A DNA stretch of 64,000 nucleotides. Origin: Azadirachta indica. Its lineage: Eukaryota > Streptophyta > Magnoliopsida > Sapindales > Meliaceae. Below, piece by piece: positions 12,137 through 24,243 of the stretch (position 1 is its first letter; each line of letters starts with the position of its first letter). The notes under the pieces were generated by a model. That model was not told the origin of the DNA. It did no database searches and saw only the letters and a list, made by a program, of their open reading frames with translations. The stretch covers positions 25,163,740-25,227,739 of the forward strand of contig CM040441.1 of NCBI GenBank assembly GCA_022749755.1, read 5' to 3'. The position numbers and the translations under genes are program-made.

Positions 12137-12300
12137 ATAACAGAAGGATTAGCAGATATGCTAGTCCATATATCCTTCATTCGGCTGTCAATGGCAGATC
12201 ACCTCTTATTCCTGAACAAGCTGCATTGGGCCAAGTTTGGAACTGGGAATGTTGCAGCGGCTGTTTTTTACTGGCTTGCCTCAAGGCTAGCATTTTGAAA
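12137..12300 (+). other. Unrecognised exon-like open frame
   Basis: After the AG acceptor of TTTGCAG near 12136 an open frame runs ITEGLADMLVHISFIRL...LHWAKFGTG...FYWLASRLAF to a stop. A GT donor about 80-90 bases upstream (TTTCAG|GTTAGT at about 12028) would join it in frame to NPLARSIRRFQ. The composition looks protein-like, but I do not recognise the family and no start codon or complete gene can be built. It may be a relic exon, a UTR-region exon of SufE2, or chance. Confidence 0.2.
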
Positions 12301-12454
12301 GTCTGCCTTGCAAGCTAAGCTTGATTAGGAGATTGTTGTTTCGAAAACAGGCTGTAGTTCCAGCATTTCTTCCTCCGTCTCGGCGGTTTTCCAAATAATA
12401 GAGCTGTTTATATGTTTACCGTTGTATCTAGGCAGCTTACTCTTATTTTTCATG

Positions 12455-12540
12455 TATAGAACTAGTTTGTTTTGTGCTTGTCATTGTCACAATAATATAT
12501 AGAACTATTTTGTTTTGTGCTTTTCATTATAACAATAAGA
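12455..12540 (+). repeat. Imperfect 43-bp tandem duplication
   Basis: TATAGAACTAGTTTGTTTTG at 12455 recurs as TATAGAACTATTTTGTTTTG at 12498, with the following bases also matching apart from a few changes. Confidence 0.8.
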
Positions 12541-12680
12541 GCTTATATGTATTCTGTATGTAATGTCATCTATTAAAACTAGTAAACTACAACAAGGTTA
12601 TGAACTCATCTGAAGGATATTAAAAAGGAAGCTGATTGCAGAAACCCTGAGGTGCAGTTGCTAAAACATTTGTTTTTCTT

Positions 12681-13627
12681 CTAATAAGAAGCTGTCATAC
12701 TACCATGTACCATCTGTTTCTCACTTGTTTGAAGACCTTTTGGCTTTACTTTTCTCCACCCAGAAAAACCCAAAAAGAGATACCACAGAAAAAACAGAGA
12801 AGCATGCAGAGGCAATCTCAAGGGACAAATGACGCCCTGTGACACATGAATTTCAAACAGGTTGCTGCTCTTCTTTGCATCAGTTGTTTGACCAAATGCC
12901 ACCTCTTCTCCAGCAGAGTTGTAAGCATAGACCCTCACAAAGTAAGTTGCTTCAGGCACATCTTTCCCGATCATCCACTCAAAGCTATGATTTCTTACCA
13001 AAGAAGCATCATAAGGCCTCTTAACAATGGTGAATTGGCAGGTCTTGTCCTTGCTCAAATCATCCTCAGTTTTCCTCCACCCACGGTCTACTTGGCTAAC
13101 AGGGGCATAACATAAAGTCACCTTCACGTGCTTGTACGAAGCATCGGTTGCCTGAATGTTCTGAGTCAAACCCCAGTTAACAGTAATCCTGTCCTCCCCT
13201 GCCTTTAAGACTGCAAAACCAATATAATATAAAATCGGCTAAAATCATTACTAAGCTAAGGTATGCATGACCCCAATTGAACATGTCACTTGAGAAAAAA
13301 AAAATCATTGTATTATTACTTTCAACTTATTTACATAAGAAGTCCAAGGTGTTCTAAATCTAAAAGAAATTCTTCCAACTAAATCTAACAACATTTAAGA
13401 AGGGTTTTCAAAGTACAACAATTTTTAAGTAATATTAAAGTCATACGGATAGAAAAGTCAATTATTTGAGATACTGGAAGGAGTGATTATTAGCTAATAC
13501 CTTGTCCTTGTTGGGGGGAAGCTGTTATCACAAGAGTTCTTGGGAGAGAGGAGAACAGTACACCACCAACGTAGCAAGTCTCTGCTAAGCAGAGGAGAAG
13601 TAAGGTTATGAAGAGACGTGACTCCAT
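12681..13627 (-). CDS. NRT3: High-affinity nitrate transporter-activating protein (NRT3/NAR2)
   Basis: Two exons (13627-13501 and 13210-12681) join in phase to 218 residues. The N-terminus MESRLFITLLLLCLAETCYV is a signal peptide. The body carries family hallmarks in order: AGEDRITVNWGL, VTLCYAPVSQVDRGWRKTED, LSKDKTCQF, DVPEATYFVRVYA, GEEVAFGQTTDAKK. Near the C-terminus a hydrophobic segment (LPLHASLFFLWYLFLGF) is the single membrane span, followed by a basic tail of about 27 residues. NAR2 proteins sit in the root plasma membrane and are required for NRT2 nitrate transporters to be stable and active. No NRT2 gene lies nearby. The tail (KGLQTSEKQMVHGSMTASY) differs from the Lys-rich tails I remember, which may be lineage variation. 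Confidence 0.92.
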
Positions 13628-13709
13628 CAAATTCTAATGGAAAATGAAGAAAATTCGTTGGTTGAAGTTTATATTCTTTGAAGATGGAAGAATGAGAGGT
13701 GGATGGATG

Positions 13710-13731
13710 TTTATATATATATATATATATA
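13710..13731 (-). promoter_or_regulatory. TA repeat in TATA-box position of NRT3
   Basis: A run of about ten TA units ends roughly 85 bases upstream of the NRT3 start codon. Such repeats can serve as the TATA element. No better candidate is visible. Confidence 0.35.
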
Positions 13732-16067
13732 GTATGTCAACATAACTTGTACTGGTATGTGGTGCCATTAGTCAAAAAGTCTAGGCACACACGCACAGAA
13801 AGCATAATGACTTAAAATAGATGTTCTTTTCTTGGCCCATTAACATGTCCAAGCGGTGCTAGCAGCCCTTTAGCCCATCTTCTTCGTATTGGTTTATTCT
13901 TAGGGAATCGATTCTTTGAGGTCTATTTCATTTTAGAACGTGTTGTGCCTTTATAAAATTAACAGTTATTCGCCAAATATTTTAAAATTAAATAAAACTA
14001 AATTTTGTAACAAACGTATTTTTGGTACGAGATCAAGTGGATAATTTTGTTGATTTTAGGTTGCTTTGCAAATCTAATTTCAAAAGCTAATTCAATTAAA
14101 ACTATTGTACATATAATCAGAAAAAGAAAATGAAAAAGAAGAATTATTAAAAATGTTGGATCGGTTGACCCATGAATTCCAACTCCAAGTATTATATTAA
14201 AGGGAAAGGAAATTTGCCATTTTTGAGTATAAAAAATTAATAATTTTATTCTTAATGTTCTAGAACGATTTAACTAAAGCCTTTTATTTCAATTTCTTCT
14301 TGATTTGAATTTTTATAATTGAGAATTGGTTTTGATGACTAATTTACAGACAGGTTCATGTAAAATAATTTATGAGAAAAATTATTAATAAAAATTTAAT
14401 TAAGTAATTTTAAAATGTTAAAGTTATTAGTTTTTTAAACTTGTTAATTTTTTGTACTCAAAAGAGTGCATACGTTTGTTTTTTCGTTTATTATATGCAA
14501 AATATTTGTTATATCTCACATCCTTAATTATTTATAGTGGCGAACTTAACAAATAAATTATAAAAAAAATTACTAATAAAAAAAATATATAAGCATTGAA
14601 TAATAAAGGTGATATTTTTCACATTTTATATTATTAATAAAAACAAGAAATTTGAGTTATAAAATTCGCGAATGAAAAAAAAAAAAGATAAGTTGTGTGC
14701 ATAATAAAAACGATATGGAATTTGGTCATTGGATTGTAATAATGAATTATAAACTTTAAATTCTTTAGTGAAGCACACTAGTTTTGATTTACATAAATTT
14801 AACAACAAAACCAATGATAAACCATGAATCCAAAACGCATCTTGACCCAAAAAAAAAAAAAGATGAAATTAACAAAAGTGTAAAAGAAACATGTTCATAA
14901 ATTGGAGGATCCCATGCGCAAATTTAATGAATGTAATTGAGGTTGATGTATAAATGAAAATATGAAGCAGTGACTAGCATTAGTCAAATTTGTATATAAG
15001 TATACAAATCGCAACGGAGTTGTATTTAAAGAACATCCAGTTATCCACTACAAACTTAACTAATTTGCTTAATCGGACTTAGATTAGATCAACCAACCTA
15101 TGATTAAGATTAAGATTAAGATTTTGACCAAGTTATTATTATCGCATATTTGAACCCTGATCAAACTTTTACCTGTTAAAATCCTTGTTAACTATACTTG
15201 GTTAAAAAGGGATGCATCTTTCTTATTATTATTATTCGATTAATTTCCACAATTAGAGACTTACGATGGCCTTGTACGACATCTCTTGCATTGAACACAA
15301 AATTAGTCGTTTTGTTGTGTATATCTGTCCTTTTTAAATTTTCAGTTTCAAAAGGAAAATAACAAATATTATAAAATAATAAGATTTTGATTACTAAAGC
15401 GATAATGATATTATTTCTTTTCACACTGACTGACGACGTCTGTTTTATTTATCCATTTAAAATATTAATAAAAATATTTTCTAAAATTCATGAAAAGAAA
15501 AAAAAAAAATTAACATAGTTCTTTTAATGTTCGTAATATCTGACGGTGAATATTTGATCATCCACACGACAGGGGTGATTTCCCGCACAGGTACAGTTCA
15601 TTTTCCTGCTTGCCCAAGAGACTCCGACGAGGCAGATTCTAACAGCATCTTGAACGTTTTATGCCAATTAGTAATGACGCAAGCAAATGTACATCTACAC
15701 ACTCCCACGATCCCGCTGGCCAGGAGCTACCATCTCTCCCTGATTACACCGTGATATCCACTCTCCTTATTGGCGCGTGATTACACACACTCACTTACAC
15801 CCCGCTCTCCCTCTTGCTCTCCTCGCCTACCTTAAAAAATCGCTTTAGCAGAGTATTAGCTAAATTCCCAGCTTCATTTCATTTCGCATTTTTTCAAATT
15901 AAAAAAAAAAAAAAAATTCTTCAAATTTCGCACACAACTACAACCGTTAAGTCATCTTCGCATGTTCTCGGAGCTCCGGCTCCATTAACGGAGCCCCGGC
16001 TCAAAATAAGCCAAATCATTTTCATTTCCCAAATCAGATCTCTTCATTTTCCTTTCAGATCGTAAAA
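13732..16067. other. Intergenic between divergent NRT3 and eIF4B
   Basis: Very AT-rich with several A/T homopolymers; the last 300 bases become CT-rich and should be the eIF4B promoter and 5' UTR. No gene is supported. Confidence 0.5.
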
Positions 16068-19000
16068 ATGTCCAAAACATGGGGTAACATCGGCGCTTGG
16101 GCCGCCGAGGCCGAGCGAGCCGAAGCCGAAGAACGTGAAGCCGCTGCTGCTGCAGCTGCCGCACCCACACCTGCCGAGTCTCAGAGCTTCCCTAGCCTGA
16201 AAGAAGCCGTCAATGCAAAGCCGAAGAAGAAGAAAATGTCTCTCTCCGAATTTACCTTGGGCGCCTACTCCTCCGGTGCCGGTCCCGCTGCCCCTGACTA
16301 CTCTTACAACCGCCTCACACCCGACGAGATGCTCCGCCTCCCCACCGCCCCCAGAGAACGCTCCGCCGAGGAAATGCAGCACAGTCGTCTCGGAGGAGGC
16401 TTCTCGTCTTATGGCCGGCCCGTGCGGACGATGCGAGACCGCGACGACTCCTGGGGGAGCGCTAATAGACGATCCTACGGCGGATTCGATGACGAGCAGC
16501 CACAACGCAGGGGCCCTCCTCCTAGGGTTTCGGAATTCGATCAACCATCGAGAGCCGACGAGGTCGATAACTGGGCGACCGCTAAGAAATCTTTCCCAAC
16601 CGTACAATCCCATGATTCCAGCCGTCAAAATCGTTATGGCGGTTTAGGTTCGGGCGGTGGGTTTTCACGTGCAGATGAGGTGGATAACTGGACAGCTGGG
16701 AAGAAACAGATTCCGACTAGATCCTCTACATTTGGTTCCGGATTTCGTAGTTCGGGTCTGGAGCCTGATCGTTGGACTCGAGGTGCTGGCGGATTTCGTG
16801 ATGAACGTTCCAGATTGAATTTGGATCCACTAAAGCCGGCTTTGGGGGCTAATGACATAGCAGTGAAGACGAATAAGCCAAATCCTTTTGGAGCAGCGAG
16901 GCCGAGAGAGGAGGTGTTGGCGGAAAAGGGATTTGATTGGAAGAAACTGGAGATGGAGTTGGATATAAAGAAAGTGACCACGAGTAGGCCCACAAGCTCC
17001 CATTCGAGTAGGCCATCAAGTGCACAGTCAAACAGGTCGGAGAGTCAGGGATTGCAGGGATTAGAGAATGTGGTAAAGCCCACTAGGCCGAAGGTGAATC
17101 CATTTGGAGATGCTAAGCCAAGGGAAGTTTTGTTGGAGGAGCGAGGTCAGGATTGGCGTAAGATTGATCTTGAATTGGAGCACCGCGGGGTTGAAAGGTC
17201 CGTCACTTTTGTTCTCCTTTTATTCATTGCAATTAACCACATTGCTTTATTTGATTGGCAGTTATGTGTCTATTAATAAATGTTGTTAGTTGAGATTGTT
17301 TGATAAGTTGGTTTCCATTTCCTTTATGTTTTTGATCCATGTATTGAGGTTAGAACGATCAGGAGGTATAGTCTGCTGCGTTTTGGTAATATTTTGGAAT
17401 GTGACAACGAATTATTGTGGAAAATGAGAAAAGGATAAGTGTGGAAAATGAGAAAAAGATAAGTATGTCGAAGCTGTTTTAATCCTGAGAGCTGTGATTT
17501 TATTAGGTGAAGTTTTTTCTAGTTAGCTGGGTACATGCATAATGATTTACTGATAGCCTTGTTTGTTGGACCATTATTGCTTTGGTAATGTAATATTTTC
17601 TGATATGTCATTTGCTACCATTTCTTGAAATAGCTAATGTTGGTAGCAATGAATCTGATTTGAGCTGGTCCTATTGTTTTTATCTGGAATAAGTTGTAGA
17701 AGACTGATGTTATGTAGAAGGTATCTTCACTAACTTTTAGGCAGCTTTTGCACTGTACATGTTTGACATCTAATATACTGAGTTTGATTGTCTTTTATGA
17801 CTTTTATTAGAAAATATAAAGACATTGTACATGGTACTTTGTTAACCGGATTTATTTGTGCCCTGACTTGAAGTATATGTCCCCGCAAAAATGTGTCATG
17901 CTTCTGGAGTTTGCAAAATTGCAATGATTATGGAACATTTTACTGGTATTTAGATGTGCTCTCCCTAGCTCTGCACAGCTCTGTTCCTTAAACCTTATTT
18001 CTCGTAAACTATGCATAAGGGCTGGTTGCTGTAGTTAGAAGTAAGGTAACACTTATAAGGTTGTTAGAAGTAAAGTAAAACAAATATATTATTACCTAAC
18101 ATGTGTGTATAAAGCAACTACTCTAGCTATCTTCTATCTTTTAAATTGCAAGTGCTTTCAATTTTTTGCTTTCCTGAGTCAATTTATTTATAGTTGAAAT
18201 GTGCTGCTGCTTGATCTGACAAATGAAGTCTACAGTTTAAGTGTTTGTTAGTGCATGATATAGATTTTGAATTAACTAGTTTTTGAAAGTCCAATGTATG
18301 GATAGGCACACTACTTTTCCTTTTGAAGGTTTTTGTGGATTAAAGTGAATTAGGGGCACATTCAATTGGATAAGCTATCCACAGGCCTAAACAAGATGGG
18401 CTTTTTTCCTTTTTCGTACTGTTGTCAATGGTTTGTATTATTTTCGTGATTAAGCTTTTTAATGAGCCTAGCCAAGCCATTCATGAGCATTGTGCTTCAT
18501 TTAGTAGTCTTGTGCACTTGTGATTAAAGCGTAGCTGATTGCTTCTGAAATATCTTTTAAGTTTCTAGGCTCTTTTAAACTGGTTAGCAAGCAAAATTCC
18601 TCGATTTTCAACTTTTTTGTGGATTGCAGAATTTTGCTTCATTTTTCTTGTTTTGTGGAAGAGAGATTTACTACATCCAACTGATACAACAGCAGAATGG
18701 AAAAAATATACTTGACCTCTTATACTATTGCAAGAGATTGGTAGATGTTGGCCAGGTTCTGTTGTCTGTGGAATATGGCATCCTGTATTGCATATTATCA
18801 GTGTGTAATCTCTGTGCTGCTTGTTCTCTATCTGGGTGTTGGTCAGTTCCTTAATGTTATAGCATCTCTCTTTAATTGAGATTCTAAACTTATTATGTTT
18901 ATATGAATTATTTGATGCTTGGATTTGAGTTTTCTGGATTGTGTATGTTGTGAATAAATCACTTTACCTACTTTTAATTGCCAAGTTCAACCATATCTGG

Positions 19001-20902
19001 GTTTGAGTTGAGGCCTTCTTGGATTGCTAATTGCAACTGTTGCTTGCTTTTGTTCAGTTAAAAGAAATTAAAAGTTATCTCTTCTGCTCCTAACCCCTGG
19101 GTCCTCTCTCATTTCTTTGTGTTGACAATCTTGTACATAACTATACATGCAAGTTAGTGATGGAGATGATGTGCACCTCATGCTAGTGGGCTGTCATTTA
19201 GGCCACTTGACTGCTACCGCTGCTGCTGAAATTAAGCATTTGTCAAATATTATTTATGTACATACTACTGAGTTATTGGCTGTAGCATGTATGGTATAGT
19301 TACTTGGATTTGAGCATAACTGCATGTGAAGCTTTGTCTGCTAACCTGATCAATTTATATGTGTCATAAGGGTGAAATAATTGGGGAATCTTTAGATTTT
19401 ACCTAATCATTCTACAACCATTTTCCTATTTGAACTCTCAACATTTAGGCCCAATTGCATTCGCTTGTATTTTCATAATTCTTTTCAGGAGCTTTTCTGG
19501 CCATGTGCCAATCCATTTTCATTTGCTCATGTTTTTGTTCCTTAATTCAATGCAGTAATTGCCTTTTCTATCTCTTGGATTGTTTATAGAGCTAAGTGTT
19601 TTTCATGATTTGTTGTCCTTACAATCTCTTTACTTTCTGTGCACCCAAAATTGCTGAAGTGTTAAATCTATGCTAAGCTTTCCGTGAGATCTCTTTCATG
19701 TTGGCTTGTCTTTGTAAGCTTGTGAGCTCTCTTGCATATTTTTGGACCCTTTGTTTGCTTATATTTTCACAGCTCTTTTCAGGAGCTCTATGACAATGTT
19801 GTTTCTCTTTTGGTTATTTAATTCCATGTAATAGTTGTCTTTGACAGATGTTGGATTGTTTGTGGAGCATAGTGATATTGCTGAAGTGTTATCCACACAA
19901 TTTGTTTACTGCTGTTAACTGGAAATCCTTGGTTAGTTTTATGCCAATATAAGCTTTCCTTGAGATCTTTTTGCTGGTTTTACCTTTCTACATTTGTGCT
20001 TTTCTGGTGTATTTATTATTATCTGTATTTTTCTCACGTGTACTATTTTATTTTATGTCAATTCTGTTGGTGGATACATTGCTGAGATGTGACTTGGTAG
20101 TCTCCTGTCTTCTTGTTTGTTCTGTATTGAACTCTAATGGGGAGAAAATGTTTCAGGCCTGAAACTGAGGAGGAAAAGATTTTGAAAGAAGAAATCAACC
20201 ACTTGAAGAAGGAACTTGAGAAAGAATCTACAGCTGAAGCCAATCAGGAATCCCAGCAAGTGTCTGGTGAAAACCAACCCAGTTTGCATGATATTATACG
20301 CAGCAAAGAACAGGAACTGGAAACACTTATCCGGGATTTGGATGACAAAGTGCGGTTTGGGCAGAAAGCTGTTGAAAGACCTGGATCTGGAGGAGGTAGC
20401 ACAGCTGGCTTTTCTGAGAGACCACATTCCCGGTCTGGGTCATTTGATGAGTCTAGGAGCACAGAGTCCATGGATAGGCCTCGTTCACGGGGCATAGGTG
20501 ATGCATGGACAAGGCCTGGAGATGACAGGAGATCATATCAAGGTGGCAGAGAGAGAGGATTTCTGGGAAGCAGGGACTTCGACAGGTAAAGTTGGATCTT
20601 GTTATGTTCTGTTCATTTATTTTTATATCTTAGCAAGGTATTTGGCCTGTTGCCACTTCTTTTCTTTTCTGGATTTTAAAATGGAGAATTCAAGTTCCAA
20701 GAGAAGTATATAACTCATTAAATATCTCATCTTCTTGCATTACATACTCTCTTGCTTATCATTAACTTACAAAAGTGGACACAGCTCTGATATGTAACAT
20801 CTTGTGTTCTCTGTTTCAAGTGTTTTTTGTCTGATCATAATATCTCTGTGTTAACAATGTATAAACCAATGTGGCAGGCAAAGTTCAAGAGAAAGATGGT
20901 GA
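16068..20902 (+). CDS. EIF4B: Eukaryotic translation initiation factor 4B (plant eIF4B)
   Basis: Three exons (16068-17197, 20157-20585, 20878-20902) join in frame to 527 residues. The N-terminus MSKTWGNIGAWAAEAERAEA is the plant eIF4B signature. Two RADEVDNW repeats and two NPFGxAxPRE repeats follow, the latter leading into AEKGFDWKKLE and EERGQDWRKIDLELEHRG. After the long intron comes PETEEEKILKEEINHLKKE, an acidic/basic helical segment, then an Arg/Ser/Gly-rich tail ending SSRERW. Plant eIF4B binds RNA, eIF4A, eIF3 and poly(A)-binding protein and promotes mRNA unwinding before scanning. Intron 1 is about 2.96 kb, very long beside its neighbours' introns. The last exon encodes only eight residues plus the stop. 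Confidence 0.93.
17198..20156 (+). other. Long first intron of eIF4B
   Basis: GT at 17198 and AG at 20155-20156. The interval is T-rich on the plus strand, as plant introns are, and shows no nested gene or recognisable transposon ends. Confidence 0.75.
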
Positions 20903-22206
20903 ACAACAGTTGGTGTAGATTTGTTATATCATATGCACTTGACAACCGAAGCAAATAATATATTTTGTCTCACTTATTTCTAGTCTATCTCTTGTTTTTG
21001 CTCTTAAGAAAAGGAGCTAAGATTATTGAGAACCGGCATCATTGGAAACTCTTTGCGTTGATCTAGTGTCACTTCTTGAAGTTGAAACTATGTAAAATTG
21101 CAAAATTTTCCCCCTTTTTGTCTGTTCTGAGGCAACGAGCCTGTAATGTTCTTAGGACTATCAAATTTTATTGAACGCTATGGGACTCGCTAGTTTAATA
21201 ATTTTTTTTTTTTTTTTTTTTTTTGGTTTTCCCTTGTGACAGTCAATTGAGTGTTATACAGTTGATCTTGGTTCCATTCTGGATGAGAATGCACTGCAAG
21301 TCTCGGTCTTATTCTTATATACATTTAATCGCATGAAGCATATTTCTTTTTAGGGTTTTTTGTTGGTGTTGTTTCTCCTTCAGTATCTCAAACTTGGATA
21401 CATTTTCAGAAAACATGCAAGACGACGACTACTACTACTAGCAGTAGTGGTAGCGCAGACAGCAATATGTTTAAATGTTGCCAGCATAATAAGATATGAC
21501 TGTTCAAGTTGTTGGAACTCAACGTCACCACAACGCCGTCAGTTAGTCCCTTTCTATTTTTGATAATTGTAAATGGACTGGTTGACTTTGAGTCTTTTTG
21601 AGTTAAAAGCAGAAAACTTCTTTACAATAAAAATAAAATTCGAGTAACGATGACATTACAAACTTCAATTTTTCTCCTTGCAATATTTAATTTCTTTTTT
21701 TTTTTTGTTTATAATTTTTGATTAATACATAAAAATTATAATACAAGAGTTTAAAAATTACAGTGAAAAAAAAATTGAAGAATATAGTGTATATCGTACA
21801 GTTTTGAAAAATATACATCATAATTTATGATCGTGCGACATGCATTCTCAGCAAAATCTTGATTAAAATGTGGACACTTCATATTAAAGTTTAATTTTGG
21901 AACATTTGCTTTCCAATTTTATAGTAGAGTTTTCATCCCTTGCTCGCTAAAAAAAATTTCAATTTGGATTTTTGGCGTTGCAAACAAACTTGGTGAATAG
22001 ATGTTATTGTTATGCCCATGTGTTCTGAGGAAAGAGATTGGAGGAGCTTTAATGGACTGGGCCAGACCTAATGGCGTTGGTGCGAGTGGACGCTGAACAA
22101 TAATTTAAAGGCTTTTTATAATTTCAGCGGTTTCGGTTGTTTCGGTAGCCATTTTTATAAGTTTGCAACGACGAAAGGCTGCTGTATTCTATTCATACTA
22201 ACCCGT
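20903..22206. other. eIF4B 3' region and intergenic DNA
   Basis: It contains a T-homopolymer of about 23 bases (21202-21224) and AT-rich DNA. No gene is supported. Confidence 0.5.
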
Positions 22207-23167
22207 TGTGATTTTCCGGCTATATTCAACTTTAGGGATTCCAATTCTTCATCTACTTCCTTCTCCTAATGCTAACGGTAACGGCGACACTTTCTTCCGC
22301 AAAAGCCATCAAGGGGGTACTCCGACGGACTGGCCCCTTCTCGATTTTATAGGTTAGTAATTATCTAACTAACTTTCTTTTAGTATAGATATGTATTGCT
22401 TTCTTCTCATTAGTCTTCTTAACCATAAGCATTCAGCAGGACAGGACAGGAAAGGACTCGGTGTTTCATTTGGGTTGGTGAATAAATAAGTACTCTTATC
22501 GCAAGCTCCTGACCTGATAAAACATAAAATAAAATATTTTTCCGAAAGACTATTAATGTATATGTATATTTTATTTATTTTATGAGGTGTTCTATATATA
22601 ATATCGGGGTGTTTGATATTGATGTTACTTTCTATAACTTCTTTGGTTAGAAAGTGTTCTTACTCCACTAATCTTTATAGATGAGAAACTGGAACCCCGA
22701 TTCCTTAGTGCGTATCTGGACTCCATTGGCACAAATTTTCTATATGGGTTGCTCCTGGAGGGTCAACAGTTCAGCCATTGGATACTAGAATTTTTAATGG
22801 AGGTGTTACCCCCCCAATCTCTCTTGATGTACAGCTTCTGCAGTATGAACAATTCAGAGCCCGCACAATTGAAGGTTAATACTTATTAGTACTCTAGAAG
22901 TTAATTTTGCATTTAGTTCAAGGGTGAAAAAAGATCTTGGAAAAAAGCACAAAAAATAAAGTTATACAGTCGAGGAACAAATTTAACCTCAGTTCATTAC
23001 GATGCTTTAGTGTTTTCTATTTTCCAGGTGCCAGTTCATATGTCCAAAGCCATCTTTTGACACCCGAAGACTTCTCTAAGGCATTTCACACATTTGATAT
23101 TGGACAAAATGATCTCCATGCTGAGCTCAATCATTTTGGTCAGGCGGTAGAGTTGGCTAAAATTTAG
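22207..23167 (+). pseudogene. GDSL esterase/lipase pseudogene
   Basis: Three decayed exons of the same type as the GDSL genes downstream. The first (about 22207-22352) reads CDFPAIFNFRDSNS, so the Gly of the GDS(N) active-site block is Arg, and it ends LLDFI before a GT. It has no signal peptide or start codon. The second (about 22681-22874) matches the usual AYLDSIGTNF...GGSTVQP...ISLDVQLLQYEQF but shifts frame after NFLYG. The third (about 23030-23167) retains DFSKAFHTFDIGQNDLHAEL and then runs into a stop. Exons 4 and 5, which carry the catalytic Asp-His block (WDGxHxTEA), are missing. It is the oldest-looking copy of the array. Confidence 0.88.
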
Positions 23168-24243
23168 CCGTTCATCCCTTCTATCTAAATACACGATATT
23201 TTCATCTATGTATATTGTTGGAGTACTAGGTTGCACCTTGTATCCTGCATACTAGTAAGACTGCTGTTGTAATAGCTTCACTTGAACACCTTTCTCTAGT
23301 TCTAAAATCTTTTAATAGTAGGCACTCAAGAATTATCCGTAATGAGAAAGTTTGTCTATGTCTACTTCTATTGCTGCCAATGTGCTATTATTCCGCTAGT
23401 GGGTTGGTGACAACAAATAACAATAGCACTAGCAACAAAGAATTGGGGCCGAACTGTTTGGAATTGGAAGTGCTTTGAACTTATCAGAAGCTTGAAAATC
23501 GTCTTTTGTTTTTATATCCATTCATATTGTTTTGAAAGATATAGAACTGTTTTTCATTAAATAAATAGAATTCTTTAACAAATGCTTTTGGAAAAAGAAT
23601 TAAAGAATTTAAAAAGTCTGAAAAGTCTTTGAATTGCATTCCAAGAAGCACTTCAGTGATTTGAAGTGCTCTTTATATAAACATTTCTGAACTTACTCCA
23701 CACTGAAGAATCCAAAGTCGGCTGCCGGTGTAATTAGCATGCATATAACTGACTAGTATTTATTTTTGGAGGAAGGGCACCCCACACTTTGTGGATTAGG
23801 GGTAGTTACTCACACTTCTACCATTGGGCCGACTGACCCTGTTTATTCAAAAGAAACCTGCAGCTTCAAGTTGTGATTATTTTATTTAAGGGTCCAGCTG
23901 ACCACTCATCTTCTTACATTATTTTATTTACAGTAAACAATTAATCACTTTAACCAAGATACAATTGGTTTATCTTAATTATTATATCTCATTATTTTAT
24001 TACAAAGTTCCAATCAGTAGCAAATTTGCTCCGATAGAAACCAGTCAATCCATCCTCAACATGTTTCAGTTCAGTTTCATACTCTTAGATCCAATTCAAC
24101 ATCCATCAAATTTGTTTAACTCCTGAGGCGAGCGAAAGTATCGTATCATAACCACCTCCCATTTTAAATCTTTTGCTCTAACCCGTTAATTTATTGTAGC
24201 ATTTCAAGGTTATGGATTGGTTGAGATTTATTAGAAGGAAGAG
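23168..24243. other. Intergenic between GDSL copies
   Basis: No gene is supported. A weak inverted repeat (GGAAGTGCTTT near 23466 and AAGCACTTC near 23647) could be a remnant of a small non-autonomous DNA transposon, but ends and target-site duplication are not clear. Confidence 0.35.

Larger units (their letters stand above)
11299..12680. other. SufE 3' region and intergenic DNA
   Basis: No recognised gene. One open stretch beginning after a plausible acceptor at about 12137 is listed separately. Apart from that I see only an imperfect 43-bp tandem duplication (12455-12540). Confidence 0.4.

Noticed and set aside
16044..16628. Minus-strand open frame of 194 codons opposite eIF4B exon 1
   Set aside because: It is a shadow of the GC-rich, repeat-bearing eIF4B exon, which has clear family motifs on the plus strand.
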